From Candidatus Bipolaricaulota bacterium (GTDB lineage Bacteria > Bipolaricaulota > Bipolaricaulia > M55B111): DNA of 37,792 nt. Within the stretch, counting starts at the first letter, position 1, and the number at the start of each line of letters is the position of its first letter. A program made the translations under genes and the position numbers. The stretch spans positions 12,476-50,267 of the forward strand of contig JAGXLP010000001.1 of assembly GCA_018334615.1 (NCBI GenBank), read 5' to 3'. Shown here one piece after another: positions 23,003 through 29,681 of the stretch. The notes beneath the pieces are model-generated. The model ran no database searches. It was not told the origin of the DNA and saw only the letters and a program-made list of their open reading frames with translations.

Positions 23003-23237
23003 GAGTTACCTCGACGACAATTTTATTTGCTAAATTGAGACCCAGGGACGTTGTGGATCTTCCGATTGTGACCACTACAGGACCGTTTATTGGTTGCTTT
23101 GTATCCATTCTAATTTTCTTTCCTTCCCTGATTCCTCGGGCCACCAATTGGTTCCGCAAATCCCGTTCTATCTTCTTAATCAACCCTTCTTCACCGTATT
23201 CCAGTTCAGGAAGCTTTCGGGTTGAAGTTTTGGTCAA
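22974..23237 (-). CDS. feoA: FeoA-family SH3-like protein, second copy
   Basis: The 87-residue protein has the FeoA SH3-like fold pattern: LVARGIREGKKIRM, then GPVVVTIGRSTTSLGLNLANKIVVEV. FeoA proteins support FeoB transport, probably by contacting its cytoplasmic part. The N-terminus (MTKTSTRKLPELEYGEEG) is slightly longer than usual and ends in a Ser/Asp-rich tail. The start is TTG at 23235-23237, overlapping the stop of the first feoA as TTGA, with GGGTGA upstream. It overlaps the FeoB GTPase gene by 29 bases. With the first copy it makes a tandem feoA pair of low mutual identity. Confidence 0.88.
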   Translation of the reverse strand: MTKTSTRKLPELEYGEEGLIKKIERDLRNQLVARGIREGKKIRMDTKQPINGPVVVTIGRSTTSLGLNLANKIVVEVTHDDSSDGSS

Positions 23238-23449
23238 ATTTTATTCACCCTGACTTTTTTCGCCATACCCCGTCCTATAGTTACGAGGTTCCCGTTAATT
23301 TTAACCGTTACTGGTCCGTTAGAGGAGATTACTTTAAGATTTACCCCTTCCGAGATTCCCCTCAACGCGAGTTTCTGTCGTAACTGGGAACCACCAGTAA
23401 TAGCAACAATTCTTGCCTGTTGGTTTGAATTCAAACTAGATAAAGTCAT
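23234..23449 (-). CDS. feoA: FeoA-family SH3-like protein, first copy
   Basis: The 71-residue product MTLSSLNSNQQARIVAITGG matches the usual FeoA opening. The core is LRQKLALRGISEGVNLKVIS, then GPVTVKINGNLVTIGRGMAKKVRV. The chosen ATG at 23449 gives a 9-base gap after the dtxR stop and fits the family. An in-frame ATG at 23479 would add MPRRGKIIRP but overlaps dtxR and lacks a ribosome-binding site. GAGAGGG lies somewhat far upstream of the chosen ATG, so translation may depend on coupling with dtxR. Confidence 0.88.
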   Translation of the reverse strand: MTLSSLNSNQQARIVAITGGSQLRQKLALRGISEGVNLKVISSNGPVTVKINGNLVTIGRGMAKKVRVNKI

Positions 23450-23457
23450 TGGTCGGA

Positions 23458-23916
23458 TTATTTTCCCTCTCCTGGGCATTCCGAAGGAAACTCATCGTAT
23501 TCTGAATAATATTTAAAATGACGTAACCAGCGAGCTTCGTCCTCAGGACAGCCCTCGACGAAGTTGATGAATTTGTTTAGCTGTGTTATGGATTCTTCGC
23601 TCAAGTTATGCTCTACTTTGCATGCGTCTCTGTCTGCTTGATTCGAAGAGACCTGAAGCAGCTCCAGGAATTTCTTCATGTTTTCGTGGACCTCGGAGAC
23701 GTTCTTTGCCAGTTCACTTCCCTTTTCAGTCAGAGTTACTCCCTCGTACTTCCTGTAGTTGATGTAGCCCCTCTCTTTTAACTTATCGAACATCTCGGTT
23801 ACCGATGGGGCTTTAACTCCCAGATCCTCGGCAATTTCATTGGTTTTCGCGTGGCCCCGGCGGATCAGTGATTTATATATAGCTTCTAAATAATCTTCTA
23901 GACTTTTGTTGTCCAT
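23458..23916 (-). CDS. DtxR/MntR-family metal-dependent repressor
   Basis: The protein has 152 residues. A winged helix (about 5-70) has TNEIAEDLGVKAPSVTEMFDKL as the recognition region, then RKYEGVTLTEKG. The dimerisation and metal domain has H77 in EVHENM and C99, E102 and H103 in ACKVEHNLS, corresponding to the DtxR/IdeR metal ligands. A cysteine near the C-terminus (FPSECPGEGK) is present. There is no SH3 domain, so it is the short MntR-like form. As first gene of the feo operon, next to an inverted repeat, it most likely senses Fe2+ and represses its own operon. Mn2+ is an alternative metal, although the Cys ligand favours iron. Confidence 0.9.
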   Translation of the reverse strand: MDNKSLEDYLEAIYKSLIRRGHAKTNEIAEDLGVKAPSVTEMFDKLKERGYINYRKYEGVTLTEKGSELAKNVSEVHENMKKFLELLQVSSNQADRDACKVEHNLSEESITQLNKFINFVEGCPEDEARWLRHFKYYSEYDEFPSECPGEGK

Positions 23917-23918
23917 TT

Positions 23919-23932
23919 TTAGGTAAACCTAA
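23919..23932 (-). promoter_or_regulatory. inverted repeat operator of the feo operon
   Basis: TTAGGT and ACCTAA flank a 2-base centre just before the dtxR ATG. The half-site equals the outer part of the DtxR/IdeR box (TTAGGT at each end). It lies about 10 bases after the predicted transcription start and covers the position where a ribosome-binding site should be, which suits autorepression. Confidence 0.6.
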
Positions 23933-23948
23933 TTATTATATCGGGAAG

Positions 23949-23977
23949 ATTATAAATTGAACTGGAGGTATAATCAA
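23949..23977 (-). promoter_or_regulatory. promoter of the feo operon
   Basis: TTGATT (23972-23977) and TATAAT (23949-23954) on the minus strand are 17 bases apart. The -10 is a perfect consensus. A second TATAAT lies closer to the gene. Confidence 0.75.
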
Positions 23978-24008
23978 GCCTGCTTTCTACCAAAATTTGC
24001 CGAGCGCC

Positions 24009-24030
24009 CCCCCAGGGCACCCCCTGGGGG
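24009..24030. repeat. GC-rich hairpin, 9-bp perfect stem
   Basis: CCCCCAGGG (24009-24017) and CCCTGGGGG (24022-24030) enclose four bases. No T-run follows on either strand, so it is not a standard terminator. It stands in the feo-hsp20 intergenic region. Confidence 0.7.
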
Positions 24031-24049
24031 TAAATCGGCTGTTTTGAGT

Positions 24050-24172
24050 CCAGCACTCACTTGAGGAGCATAACTTGGTTAAGTACAAAGAACGAATTCC
24101 ATGGTTAACTTAGCCCAATTGAATACGATTACCATATGTCCACCCATGTATCTCATCTCAAGTGAGTGCTGG
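24050..24172. repeat. 123-bp element with 16-bp terminal inverted repeats
   Basis: CCAGCACTCACTTGAG (24050-24065) recurs as its exact complement at 24157-24172, separated by 91 bases. A shared TTGA lies just outside both arms. The interior has no convincing gene. It could be a MITE-like non-autonomous element or a long stem-loop. No clear target-site duplication is seen. Confidence 0.7.
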
Positions 24173-24229
24173 GTCAATTTTTGTTTTTCAAATCAGATAC
24201 CGTCTTTCTTTACATTGCTTTTTTATATG

Positions 24230-24248
24230 CCCCGGCCTGTGGCCGGGG
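24230..24248. repeat. GC-rich hairpin, 8-bp perfect stem
   Basis: CCCCGGCC and GGCCGGGG with a TGT loop. TTCTTG follows on the plus strand, too weak to call a terminator. Together with the hairpin at 24009 and the inverted-repeat element it fills the 23978-24337 gap, where I see no gene. Confidence 0.7.
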
Positions 24249-24337
24249 TTCTTGACTTTCAAAAAAGCTATCGTGACAGTAGCTGCATGATTTGTGGGAT
24301 GTACGAGAAAGAACGTAGATTTTTCTCCGGTCAGGGG

Positions 24338-24365
24338 TTGACAAAAAATGATTGATTTATATAAT
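24338..24365 (+). promoter_or_regulatory. sigma-70 promoter of hsp20
   Basis: TTGACA (24338-24343) and TATAAT (24360-24365) are both perfect consensus boxes with a 16-base spacer. The strength suggests control by a repressor rather than a special sigma factor. Confidence 0.9.
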
Positions 24366-24368
24366 AAA

Positions 24369-24395
24369 TTAGCAGAGTCAAGGTGACTCTGCTAA
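24369..24395 (+). promoter_or_regulatory. CIRCE-like palindrome in the hsp20 leader
   Basis: TTAGCAGAGTCA (24369-24380), AGG, and the exact complement TGACTCTGCTAA (24384-24395). The total length of 27 bp and the outer TTAGCA/TGCTAA equal CIRCE, but the inner CTC/GAG triplets are exchanged. It begins 4 bases after the -10 box, where a repressor would block transcription. HrcA or another heat-shock repressor is the likely ligand. Confidence 0.75.
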
Positions 24396-24436
24396 AAAGG
24401 TAAAAATAAATATATCCACTAATGGAGGTGGCATTC

Positions 24437-24895
24437 ATGGCTCTTCCTTCAGACAAAAGGAGAAGAAACCGTTTCCCATCTCCCTTCAGCAGTGGTGGCC
24501 TTCTCGATGACCTGTTTCAGGACATCGAGGATTCTTTCTTTGGGGGTTCTAGCGGCCTAAGTCGTATGGGAAACACCGACATCTACGAAAAGGACGGCAA
24601 GCTCCACTACGACCTGGAATTACCCGGTCTGAACAAGGATCAGATAAATATCCAGGCCAAGGACGATCAGCTTATAGTAACTGGTGAGGTAGAGCAACAA
24701 GAAGAGGGCGAGGGTGTAAATTACCTCTCCCGGGGTCGTCGCTATGGAAGGTTTAGACGGACGTTGCCTTTGCCCGAAGAGGTGGAAGATCCGGAGAAAC
24801 TTTCCGCAAAGTTCGAAAACGGAGTGCTCGAAATAACTGCGGAACTTTCCGAGGCCCTGGGAGAAGAGAAAGCCATAGACGTGGAGATCGAGTAA
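24437..24895 (+). CDS. small heat-shock protein Hsp20
   Basis: The 152-residue ATP-independent holdase chaperone has an alpha-crystallin domain (about 44-140): TDIYEKDGKLHYDLELPGL, INIQAKDDQLIVTGE, RYGRFRRTLPLP and FENGVLEITAEL, with the conserved GVLEI signature. The short N-terminus is basic and Phe-rich (RRRNRFPSPF), as is common for oligomer contacts, and the C-terminal tail is short without an IxI motif. An ATG five codons upstream overlaps the ribosome-binding site GGAGGTGG, so the ATG at 24437 is preferred. A consensus promoter, a palindromic operator and a terminator make it a single-gene heat-shock unit. Confidence 0.96.
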   Translation: MALPSDKRRRNRFPSPFSSGGLLDDLFQDIEDSFFGGSSGLSRMGNTDIYEKDGKLHYDLELPGLNKDQINIQAKDDQLIVTGEVEQQEEGEGVNYLSRGRRYGRFRRTLPLPEEVEDPEKLSAKFENGVLEITAELSEALGEEKAIDVEIE

Positions 24896-24910
24896 TTAAT
24901 AAGGGGTGCA

Positions 24911-24935
24911 GGGGCCGGCCTTCCGGCCCCTTTTT
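24911..24935 (+). terminator. Rho-independent terminator of hsp20
   Basis: GGGGCCGG and CCGGCCCC (24911-24918 and 24923-24930) with a CCTT loop, followed by TTTTT, 16 bases after the stop. Confidence 0.93.
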
Positions 24936-25367
24936 GTTCTAACTTCAATATACCAGTATTGCCCTACCTTTCGAGATTCGACGTATTTAATTAATGAAAT
25001 TATGTAAGGCCTCCCCATTAGTTCTATTTCGTGTCTACATTCTCATTGTTCGGTAAGCTTGCCAGCTTTTCCTTAGTGAGTTATACTAATTTCTAGTAAA
25101 GACCACGTCCCAAGGAACCGGGCTTGTAGGGAAAATGGTTGAGGTATTGTATTATTTTTCTTTGATCGCAAGCACAACCGGATACAGGATCTACCTGGAT
25201 TGTGAGGATAGGTTGAATTCTGCAAACGAATTCAAGCCTCATGTATTACTTAAGTGGAAGAGGCGAATGGAGGATCTCAGTATTCACTTTGGAAGAAGCT
25301 TTTTCAAAGGTTTTCGTGGGCTTTATTGGTTTGGTAACTAGTAATTTAACCTTTGCGGGAGGTAACA
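24936..25367. other. intergenic region with no clear gene
   Basis: Between the hsp20 terminator and the HTH gene I see no RNA gene or strong promoter. A 68-codon frame (25135-25341) begins with AGGGAAAATG but matches no family and is left uncalled. A TTATACTAA at about 25081-25089 may be part of a promoter. Confidence 0.4.
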
Positions 25368-25772
25368 ATGGGTGAACCAAAAACCGTAGATGAAATCGAT
25401 ACCGACTACAGTAAATCGCAGGTTTACTGGAGAGTTAAGAAACTGGTAGAAAACGGGTTGATGGATCCTCCCCAGAGGGGAGATCGCAACCAATACTTAC
25501 TTACGCAGAAGGATGTAAGACTTTTACAAGAACTCGCTCAGCTGGAGGAGAGCCACGATACCGTTGAAGATGCTATTGAACAACTGGAGAAGGTAAGGGA
25601 GCAAGGGGGAATCGACGAAAAGCTCAAGCAGCGGGTAGAGAAACTGGAGAATAAGACCCAGATCCTGGAGAACGAGCTTGCGGCTCAAAAGGACAGACTC
25701 AAACACCCCGGGAGGAAGTGGATAGACAGGCTGAAACAAGGATTCAAAAAAGCTTTAAACTGGTTGTTGTGA
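25368..25772 (+). CDS. small HTH / coiled-coil protein with amphipathic C-terminal helix
   Basis: The 134-residue protein is not a named family I can assign. Residues 6-55 look like a MerR-type winged helix (SKSQVYWRVKKLVENGL, then YLLTQKDVRLLQEL). Residues 65-112 form a heptad-rich coiled coil (EDAIEQLEKVREQ, KLKQRVEKLENKTQIL). The last 18 residues, RKWIDRLKQGFKKALNWL and so on, form a basic amphipathic helix almost the same as the N-terminal membrane-targeting helix of FtsY in this window (WFDRLKQGLKK). A membrane-tethered DNA-binding role, like RacA, is a hypothesis. GGGAGGTAACA directly before the ATG at 25368 fixes the start; a TTG five codons earlier overlaps it. It is an isolated gene. 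Confidence 0.7.
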   Translation: MGEPKTVDEIDTDYSKSQVYWRVKKLVENGLMDPPQRGDRNQYLLTQKDVRLLQELAQLEESHDTVEDAIEQLEKVREQGGIDEKLKQRVEKLENKTQILENELAAQKDRLKHPGRKWIDRLKQGFKKALNWLL

Positions 25773-26208
25773 AGGTATCAACAATACACGAAGTAAGAGA
25801 AATCACGGGGGATTGTTTATAAAATCAATCTGACGGGAATAGCACTTTACCTTTCAAGTTTAGCTACTGTCTCAACTGCCCTTCCCAAAAAAAGCAAAGA
25901 GACCTAAAACTAAGTTCATGCCGAAACTTGTGACCCTTTTTGAATATCTTCTTGTTTGATAACATTCGTAAGTTAGTCCCGAACGGAACTGTAATATTGA
26001 TGTTGAAAATTGTAAAATGTGACTGAAAAAAGCGCACCTACACGAAACCTCCATACCGATTGAATTGGGCCTATCTTTATTGTAATATATTTTGATTATA
26101 GTGATAAATACTTTATATATTACCGATAGATTGTACCGTCGGATATCGGCCTCGCTGAAGGCAAATATCTGGAACTGAAAGAGAGAAAAGTATCAAAGTT
26201 GTGATAGC
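25773..26208. other. intergenic region ahead of the PiT permease gene
   Basis: AT-rich, with no gene or RNA family that I recognise. It contains the probable pit promoter at 26092-26119 and, after it, a short CCGAT/ATCGG inverted repeat near 26123-26148 in the leader. Confidence 0.4.
26092..26119 (+). promoter_or_regulatory. probable promoter of the PiT-family permease gene
   Basis: TTGATT (26092-26097) and TATATA (26114-26119) with a 16-base spacer in AT-rich DNA, giving a leader of about 80 bases. Confidence 0.5.
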
Positions 26209-27159
26209 ATGCTAGTTTTATTAATCCTGGTCGGTGTTTATGTGGGCTGGAATATCGGGGCCAATGACACGGCTAATTGCATGGGGATCCCTGTTGGATC
26301 AGGGTTGATTACTTACCGAAAGATGATTTTTCTGGTGGCAATATTTGTGGTTTTGGGAGCCCTACTTCAGAGCCACCAGGTAATGGAAACTATTGGAGAA
26401 GGGGTAGCACGAAACCCTCTTAACATGAAAGCGGTGTTTGTCGCCATGTTTTCCGCCGGGATCTTTGTGAGCGCGGCAACCTTCTTAAAGATCCCCGTTT
26501 CTACCTCTCAAGCTATCGTGGGCGGAGTTATAGGTGCTGCCATTTCAATGGGGAGTGAAGTAAATCTAGGGCAGGTTCTTACCATTGCAGAAGTTTGGGT
26601 ATTAAATCCTCCCTTAACTGCTCTGATCAGTTTTCTTCTCTACCACCTTCTGGCGTTCTTCTTAAAACGCGTAAAATTAGTGTTTTTATGGGACAGACTA
26701 TTAAGCTATCTCGTTATTGCTTCTGGCGGATACGTGGCGTTTTCTCTGGGGGCTAATACGGTGGGTACCTCTGTAGGACCCCTGGCAGCTCTTGGGATAG
26801 ATAAGACCTGGCTGGCATTGATGGCCGGGGCTGCTGTCTCCGTAGGGACGTTAACGTACGGAAAAAAGGTAACTAAGATGGTGGGTGAGGGTATAACGAG
26901 CCTCGACCCTCTCTCAGCAGTAGCTGCCCAGTTGTCCGCCGCAGGGGCAGTCAACTTTTTTGCTTATATCGGGATTCCCGTCTCAACGTCACAGGCTATC
27001 GTGGGGGCTGTTATTGGTGTAGGGTTGGTTAAAGGTGTTAAGACGGTGAGTGCCAAAAAGATAATGAAAATAGCGGTTGGTTGGGTTGCATCCCCTACGG
27101 CAGCCGCGCTATTCGCCTTTGGGCTCTATAAGGTATTGGAAGCCATTAGTTTTTTCTGA
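26209..27159 (+). CDS. PiT-family inorganic phosphate (or sulfate) permease
   Basis: The protein has 316 residues and about ten hydrophobic segments. PiT signatures occur in both halves: GANDTANCMG near residue 17, an echo SLGANTVGTSVG near 180, and the paired IPVSTSQAIVG motif at about 96-106 and 257-267, which reflects the internal duplication of the family. It lacks the long cytoplasmic loop of bacterial PitA and resembles the short archaeal-type PiT proteins. Uptake of phosphate with Na+ or H+ is most likely; CysP-type sulfate transport cannot be excluded. The ATG at 26209 is weakly supported by GAGAGAAAAG some distance upstream. No PhoU-like partner is adjacent. Confidence 0.9.
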   Translation: MLVLLILVGVYVGWNIGANDTANCMGIPVGSGLITYRKMIFLVAIFVVLGALLQSHQVMETIGEGVARNPLNMKAVFVAMFSAGIFVSAATFLKIPVSTSQAIVGGVIGAAISMGSEVNLGQVLTIAEVWVLNPPLTALISFLLYHLLAFFLKRVKLVFLWDRLLSYLVIASGGYVAFSLGANTVGTSVGPLAALGIDKTWLALMAGAAVSVGTLTYGKKVTKMVGEGITSLDPLSAVAAQLSAAGAVNFFAYIGIPVSTSQAIVGAVIGVGLVKGVKTVSAKKIMKIAVGWVASPTAAALFAFGLYKVLEAISFF

Positions 27160-27244
27160 GGTAAGGGATGGAGCGAGAAGCCAGGGATAAATTTGTGGGA
27201 AGCCAATTAAGAAAAAAAAGATAGTGAAAGAGAGTTTTTTCTTC

Positions 27245-27281
27245 ACTGGAAGGCAACGGGTGCCATGGGCGTCCAGTTTTT
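27245..27281 (+). terminator. candidate terminator of the PiT gene
   Basis: ACTGGA (27245-27250) and TCCAGT (27272-27277) enclose an inner GGCA/TGCC hairpin and are followed by a run of five T. It is 86 bases after the stop. Confidence 0.5.
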
Positions 27282-27348
27282 GGTCTGAGTCGTATTGGAG
27301 CTGAGTTCTCTGCTTGTCCAGAGCGAACGGGTGTACTAAAATGATTTC

Positions 27349-28899
27349 ATGAAATATGCTACGACTTCCGAAAAAGTGAAACAGCTGGATCGAAAGGCTG
27401 TGGAGGAGTGGGGGGTAACGTCACCCGTCCTTATGGAGAATGCCGGAAGGAGTGCGGTGGAGTTAATAAAGGAAGAACTTTCTCCCCTGCCAAATAGAAT
27501 TCTTGTCATCTCTGGAAAGGGAAATAACGGCGGGGACGGGCTTGTTGTTGCCCGGAGGCTACTTGACCAGGGTCATCAGGTGGAAGTTTTCGTCCTTGGC
27601 GAACGAAGTAAATTATCCCCGGGGGCGAAGAGAAACGCCGAAATCCTGGAGAGAATGACCGAGAAAGTTCGATACTGTCAACCCGACTATGAAGGTTTGT
27701 TCCGTGAAATAGATTCTAACCCTCCTTTGCTCGTGGATGCAATCTTTGGAGTTGGAATTGAGGGCGAGCTTAAGGGGAAATATCCTCAGTTAATCTCCCG
27801 GATAAATGAGTCCGAAGGTAAAAAGGTTTCCATAGACCTTCCATCCGGCCTGCTTGCTAACTCCGGTGTTCCCGCTGGAAAAGCAGTTAAGGCCGATCTT
27901 ACTGTGACCATGGAACCTTACAAGCTTGGAACTCTTTTACCGGAAGCCCAGAGATTTACTGGCAAACAGAAACTGGCTTCTGTCGGGTATCCCCGGAGGT
28001 TGATCGAGGAGGTTCCCGGGGTCTGGAGAGTTTTGAATGACGAACTGGCGAGGTTGCTTTTACCTGAGCGACCAATCGAGGGATACAAGGGAAGTTTCGG
28101 GAAAATGATGGTTGTGGGCGGTTCGTCAGGAATGACTGGAGCACCGATTCTGGCGACCGAAGCTGGGTTACGCTCGGGGGCAGGATTGGTTTTTTTGGCT
28201 GGTCCCGAGTCCGTAAATGAGATATTTTCCACCAACGTAAAGGAAGCCTTAACTATTCCTCTCCCCGATGAGGACGGGGCGATATGTTCGAACAGCCAGG
28301 GCCCACTTCTCGAGGCTGCTAAGGATAAAGACGCACTGGCCGTGGGGCCCGGATTGGGTCGAAAGGAAGTAACCAAGGAAACAGTTAGGACTCTTCTTGA
28401 TAGTTTCTCGGGTCCCATCGTTCTTGATGCCGATGGAATAGTCTCTCTTGCCGATGATATTGAGGTTTTGAAGGGCCTTGAAGAGGTAGTGTTAACCCCG
28501 CATCCGGGAGAGCTTGCTTGTCTCCTTGACACTACCCCCGAGAAGGTTAATAACGAAAGGTACGACCTCGTTCCCGAACTCGCTCAAACCTGGGAAGTGA
28601 CTTTGTTGTTGAAGGGTATACCAACAGTAATTAGCTCTCCCGCCGGGGAACTGGCTCTGGCAAGCTGTCCCAATACCGGTCTTGCAAAAGGAGGTAGCGG
28701 AGATGTCTTGACCGGCATTATAGGAAGTTTCCTCGCTCAAGGGCTATCGCCGTTTTCCGCGGCCAGGCTTGGTACCTGGGTCCACTGCAGGATAGGCGAG
28801 CTCGGGGCGAAGAAATGGGGAGTGGACTCCCTTCAACCAGGTGATCTGCCGGATTTAATTGGTTCAGTACTCATGAATTGGAGGGCCAGTAAGGAATGA
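27349..28899 (+). CDS. nnr: bifunctional NAD(P)HX epimerase / ADP-dependent NAD(P)HX dehydratase
   Basis: The 516-residue fusion repairs hydrated NADH and NADPH. The N-terminal YjeF epimerase domain (about 1-215) has ISGKGNNGGDGLVVARRL (55-72), VDAIFGVGI and SIDLPSGLLANSG. The C-terminal ribokinase-like dehydratase domain (about 225-510) has GKMMVVGGSSGMTGAPILA, LDADGI, TPHPGELACLL, KGIPTVI and CPNTGLAKGGSGDVLTGI, the last providing the catalytic Asp and the ADP-binding loop. Both active sites look intact. The ATG at 27349 has only a weak upstream site. Its stop overlaps tatD (ATGA), starting a three-gene damage-control operon with tatD and nfo. Confidence 0.95.
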   Translation: MKYATTSEKVKQLDRKAVEEWGVTSPVLMENAGRSAVELIKEELSPLPNRILVISGKGNNGGDGLVVARRLLDQGHQVEVFVLGERSKLSPGAKRNAEILERMTEKVRYCQPDYEGLFREIDSNPPLLVDAIFGVGIEGELKGKYPQLISRINESEGKKVSIDLPSGLLANSGVPAGKAVKADLTVTMEPYKLGTLLPEAQRFTGKQKLASVGYPRRLIEEVPGVWRVLNDELARLLLPERPIEGYKGSFGKMMVVGGSSGMTGAPILATEAGLRSGAGLVFLAGPESVNEIFSTNVKEALTIPLPDEDGAICSNSQGPLLEAAKDKDALAVGPGLGRKEVTKETVRTLLDSFSGPIVLDADGIVSLADDIEVLKGLEEVVLTPHPGELACLLDTTPEKVNNERYDLVPELAQTWEVTLLLKGIPTVISSPAGELALASCPNTGLAKGGSGDVLTGIIGSFLAQGLSPFSAARLGTWVHCRIGELGAKKWGVDSLQPGDLPDLIGSVLMNWRASKE

Positions 28900-29681
28900 A
28901 GCAAGTGAAGCCAAAATTGATTGATACTCACGCCCATCTAGATATGGGGCACTACGATGACGATAGGGAAGAGGTAATTGAGCGAGCGATGAAAAAGAGC
29001 ACCGGTTTCATCAATATGGGACTGGACCTATCGTCAAGCAAGAAGTCAATAGAACTTGCAAAGAGTTATGATAACGTATATGCCGGTATTGGATTCCACC
29101 CGCACGAAGCCAGCAAGTTCAATTCGTCCACTCTGGATAAATTCCGGGAGCTTTCTAAACATAAGGTCGTAAAAGCGATAGGAGAAATTGGGCTTGATTA
29201 CTATCGGGATAATTCGCCTCGGCGAAAACAAAGAGAGGCCTTTGTGGCCCAGCTAGAACTGGCGTGCGAACTCGAGTTGCCGGTCTCGGTCCATAATAGA
29301 GATTCTACTGAAGATCTGTTGCGAATTTTGAAAAGCCAGACCGAAGTTCCAGCTGGCGTGGTTCATAGTTTCTTTGGTGACTATGATCTCGGGGAGGAAT
29401 TCATCGACCTTGGGCTATATCTAGGGTTGAGCGGTCCAGTGACTTTTGATGGTAATAAGCGTTTGGGTGAAACCGTTAAAGAACTTCCCCTGGAACGGCT
29501 GGTCCTGGAAACGGATTCTCCTTTTTTGACTCCCGCCCCCAACCGAGGGAAACGCAACGAGCCGGGCTACGTCGAGTTCGTGGCGAAAGAATTGGCCTAC
29601 TTAAAGGATATCTCCTTTGAGGTAGTTTCGGAAACGACGACTCGAAACGCAAGGAGGTTGTTTGATCTGAATGAGTGTTAA
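28896..29681 (+). CDS. tatD: TatD-family metal-dependent DNase/deoxyribonuclease
   Basis: The 261-residue TIM-barrel hydrolase has metal ligands in DTHAHLDM (9-16), E in AIGEIGLDYY (about 95-104), and His in PVSVHNRDS and GVVHSFFGD. The terminal DSPFL in LETDSPFLTP provides the last Asp. The family acts as 3'-5' exonuclease or deoxyribonuclease in DNA repair and turnover, and some members have other roles. The first codon overlaps the nnr stop by four bases, and its stop overlaps the endonuclease IV gene by 11 bases, so translation is coupled throughout. Confidence 0.94.
   Translation: MKQVKPKLIDTHAHLDMGHYDDDREEVIERAMKKSTGFINMGLDLSSSKKSIELAKSYDNVYAGIGFHPHEASKFNSSTLDKFRELSKHKVVKAIGEIGLDYYRDNSPRRKQREAFVAQLELACELELPVSVHNRDSTEDLLRILKSQTEVPAGVVHSFFGDYDLGEEFIDLGLYLGLSGPVTFDGNKRLGETVKELPLERLVLETDSPFLTPAPNRGKRNEPGYVEFVAKELAYLKDISFEVVSETTTRNARRLFDLNEC

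Noticed and set aside
24101..24355. 84-codon frame in the feo-hsp20 gap
   Set aside because: It runs through the inverted repeat and the hsp20 promoter, has no ribosome-binding site and resembles no protein family.
24422..24436. Hsp20 start five codons upstream
   Set aside because: That ATG is part of the ribosome-binding site GGAGGTGG of the ATG at 24437.
25135..25341. 68-codon frame before the HTH gene
   Set aside because: It has a plausible AGGG before its ATG, but the composition is not convincing and no domain is seen; not called.
26120..26208. Riboswitch in the PiT gene leader
   Set aside because: Only a 5-bp inverted repeat is present; no known riboswitch core motif.
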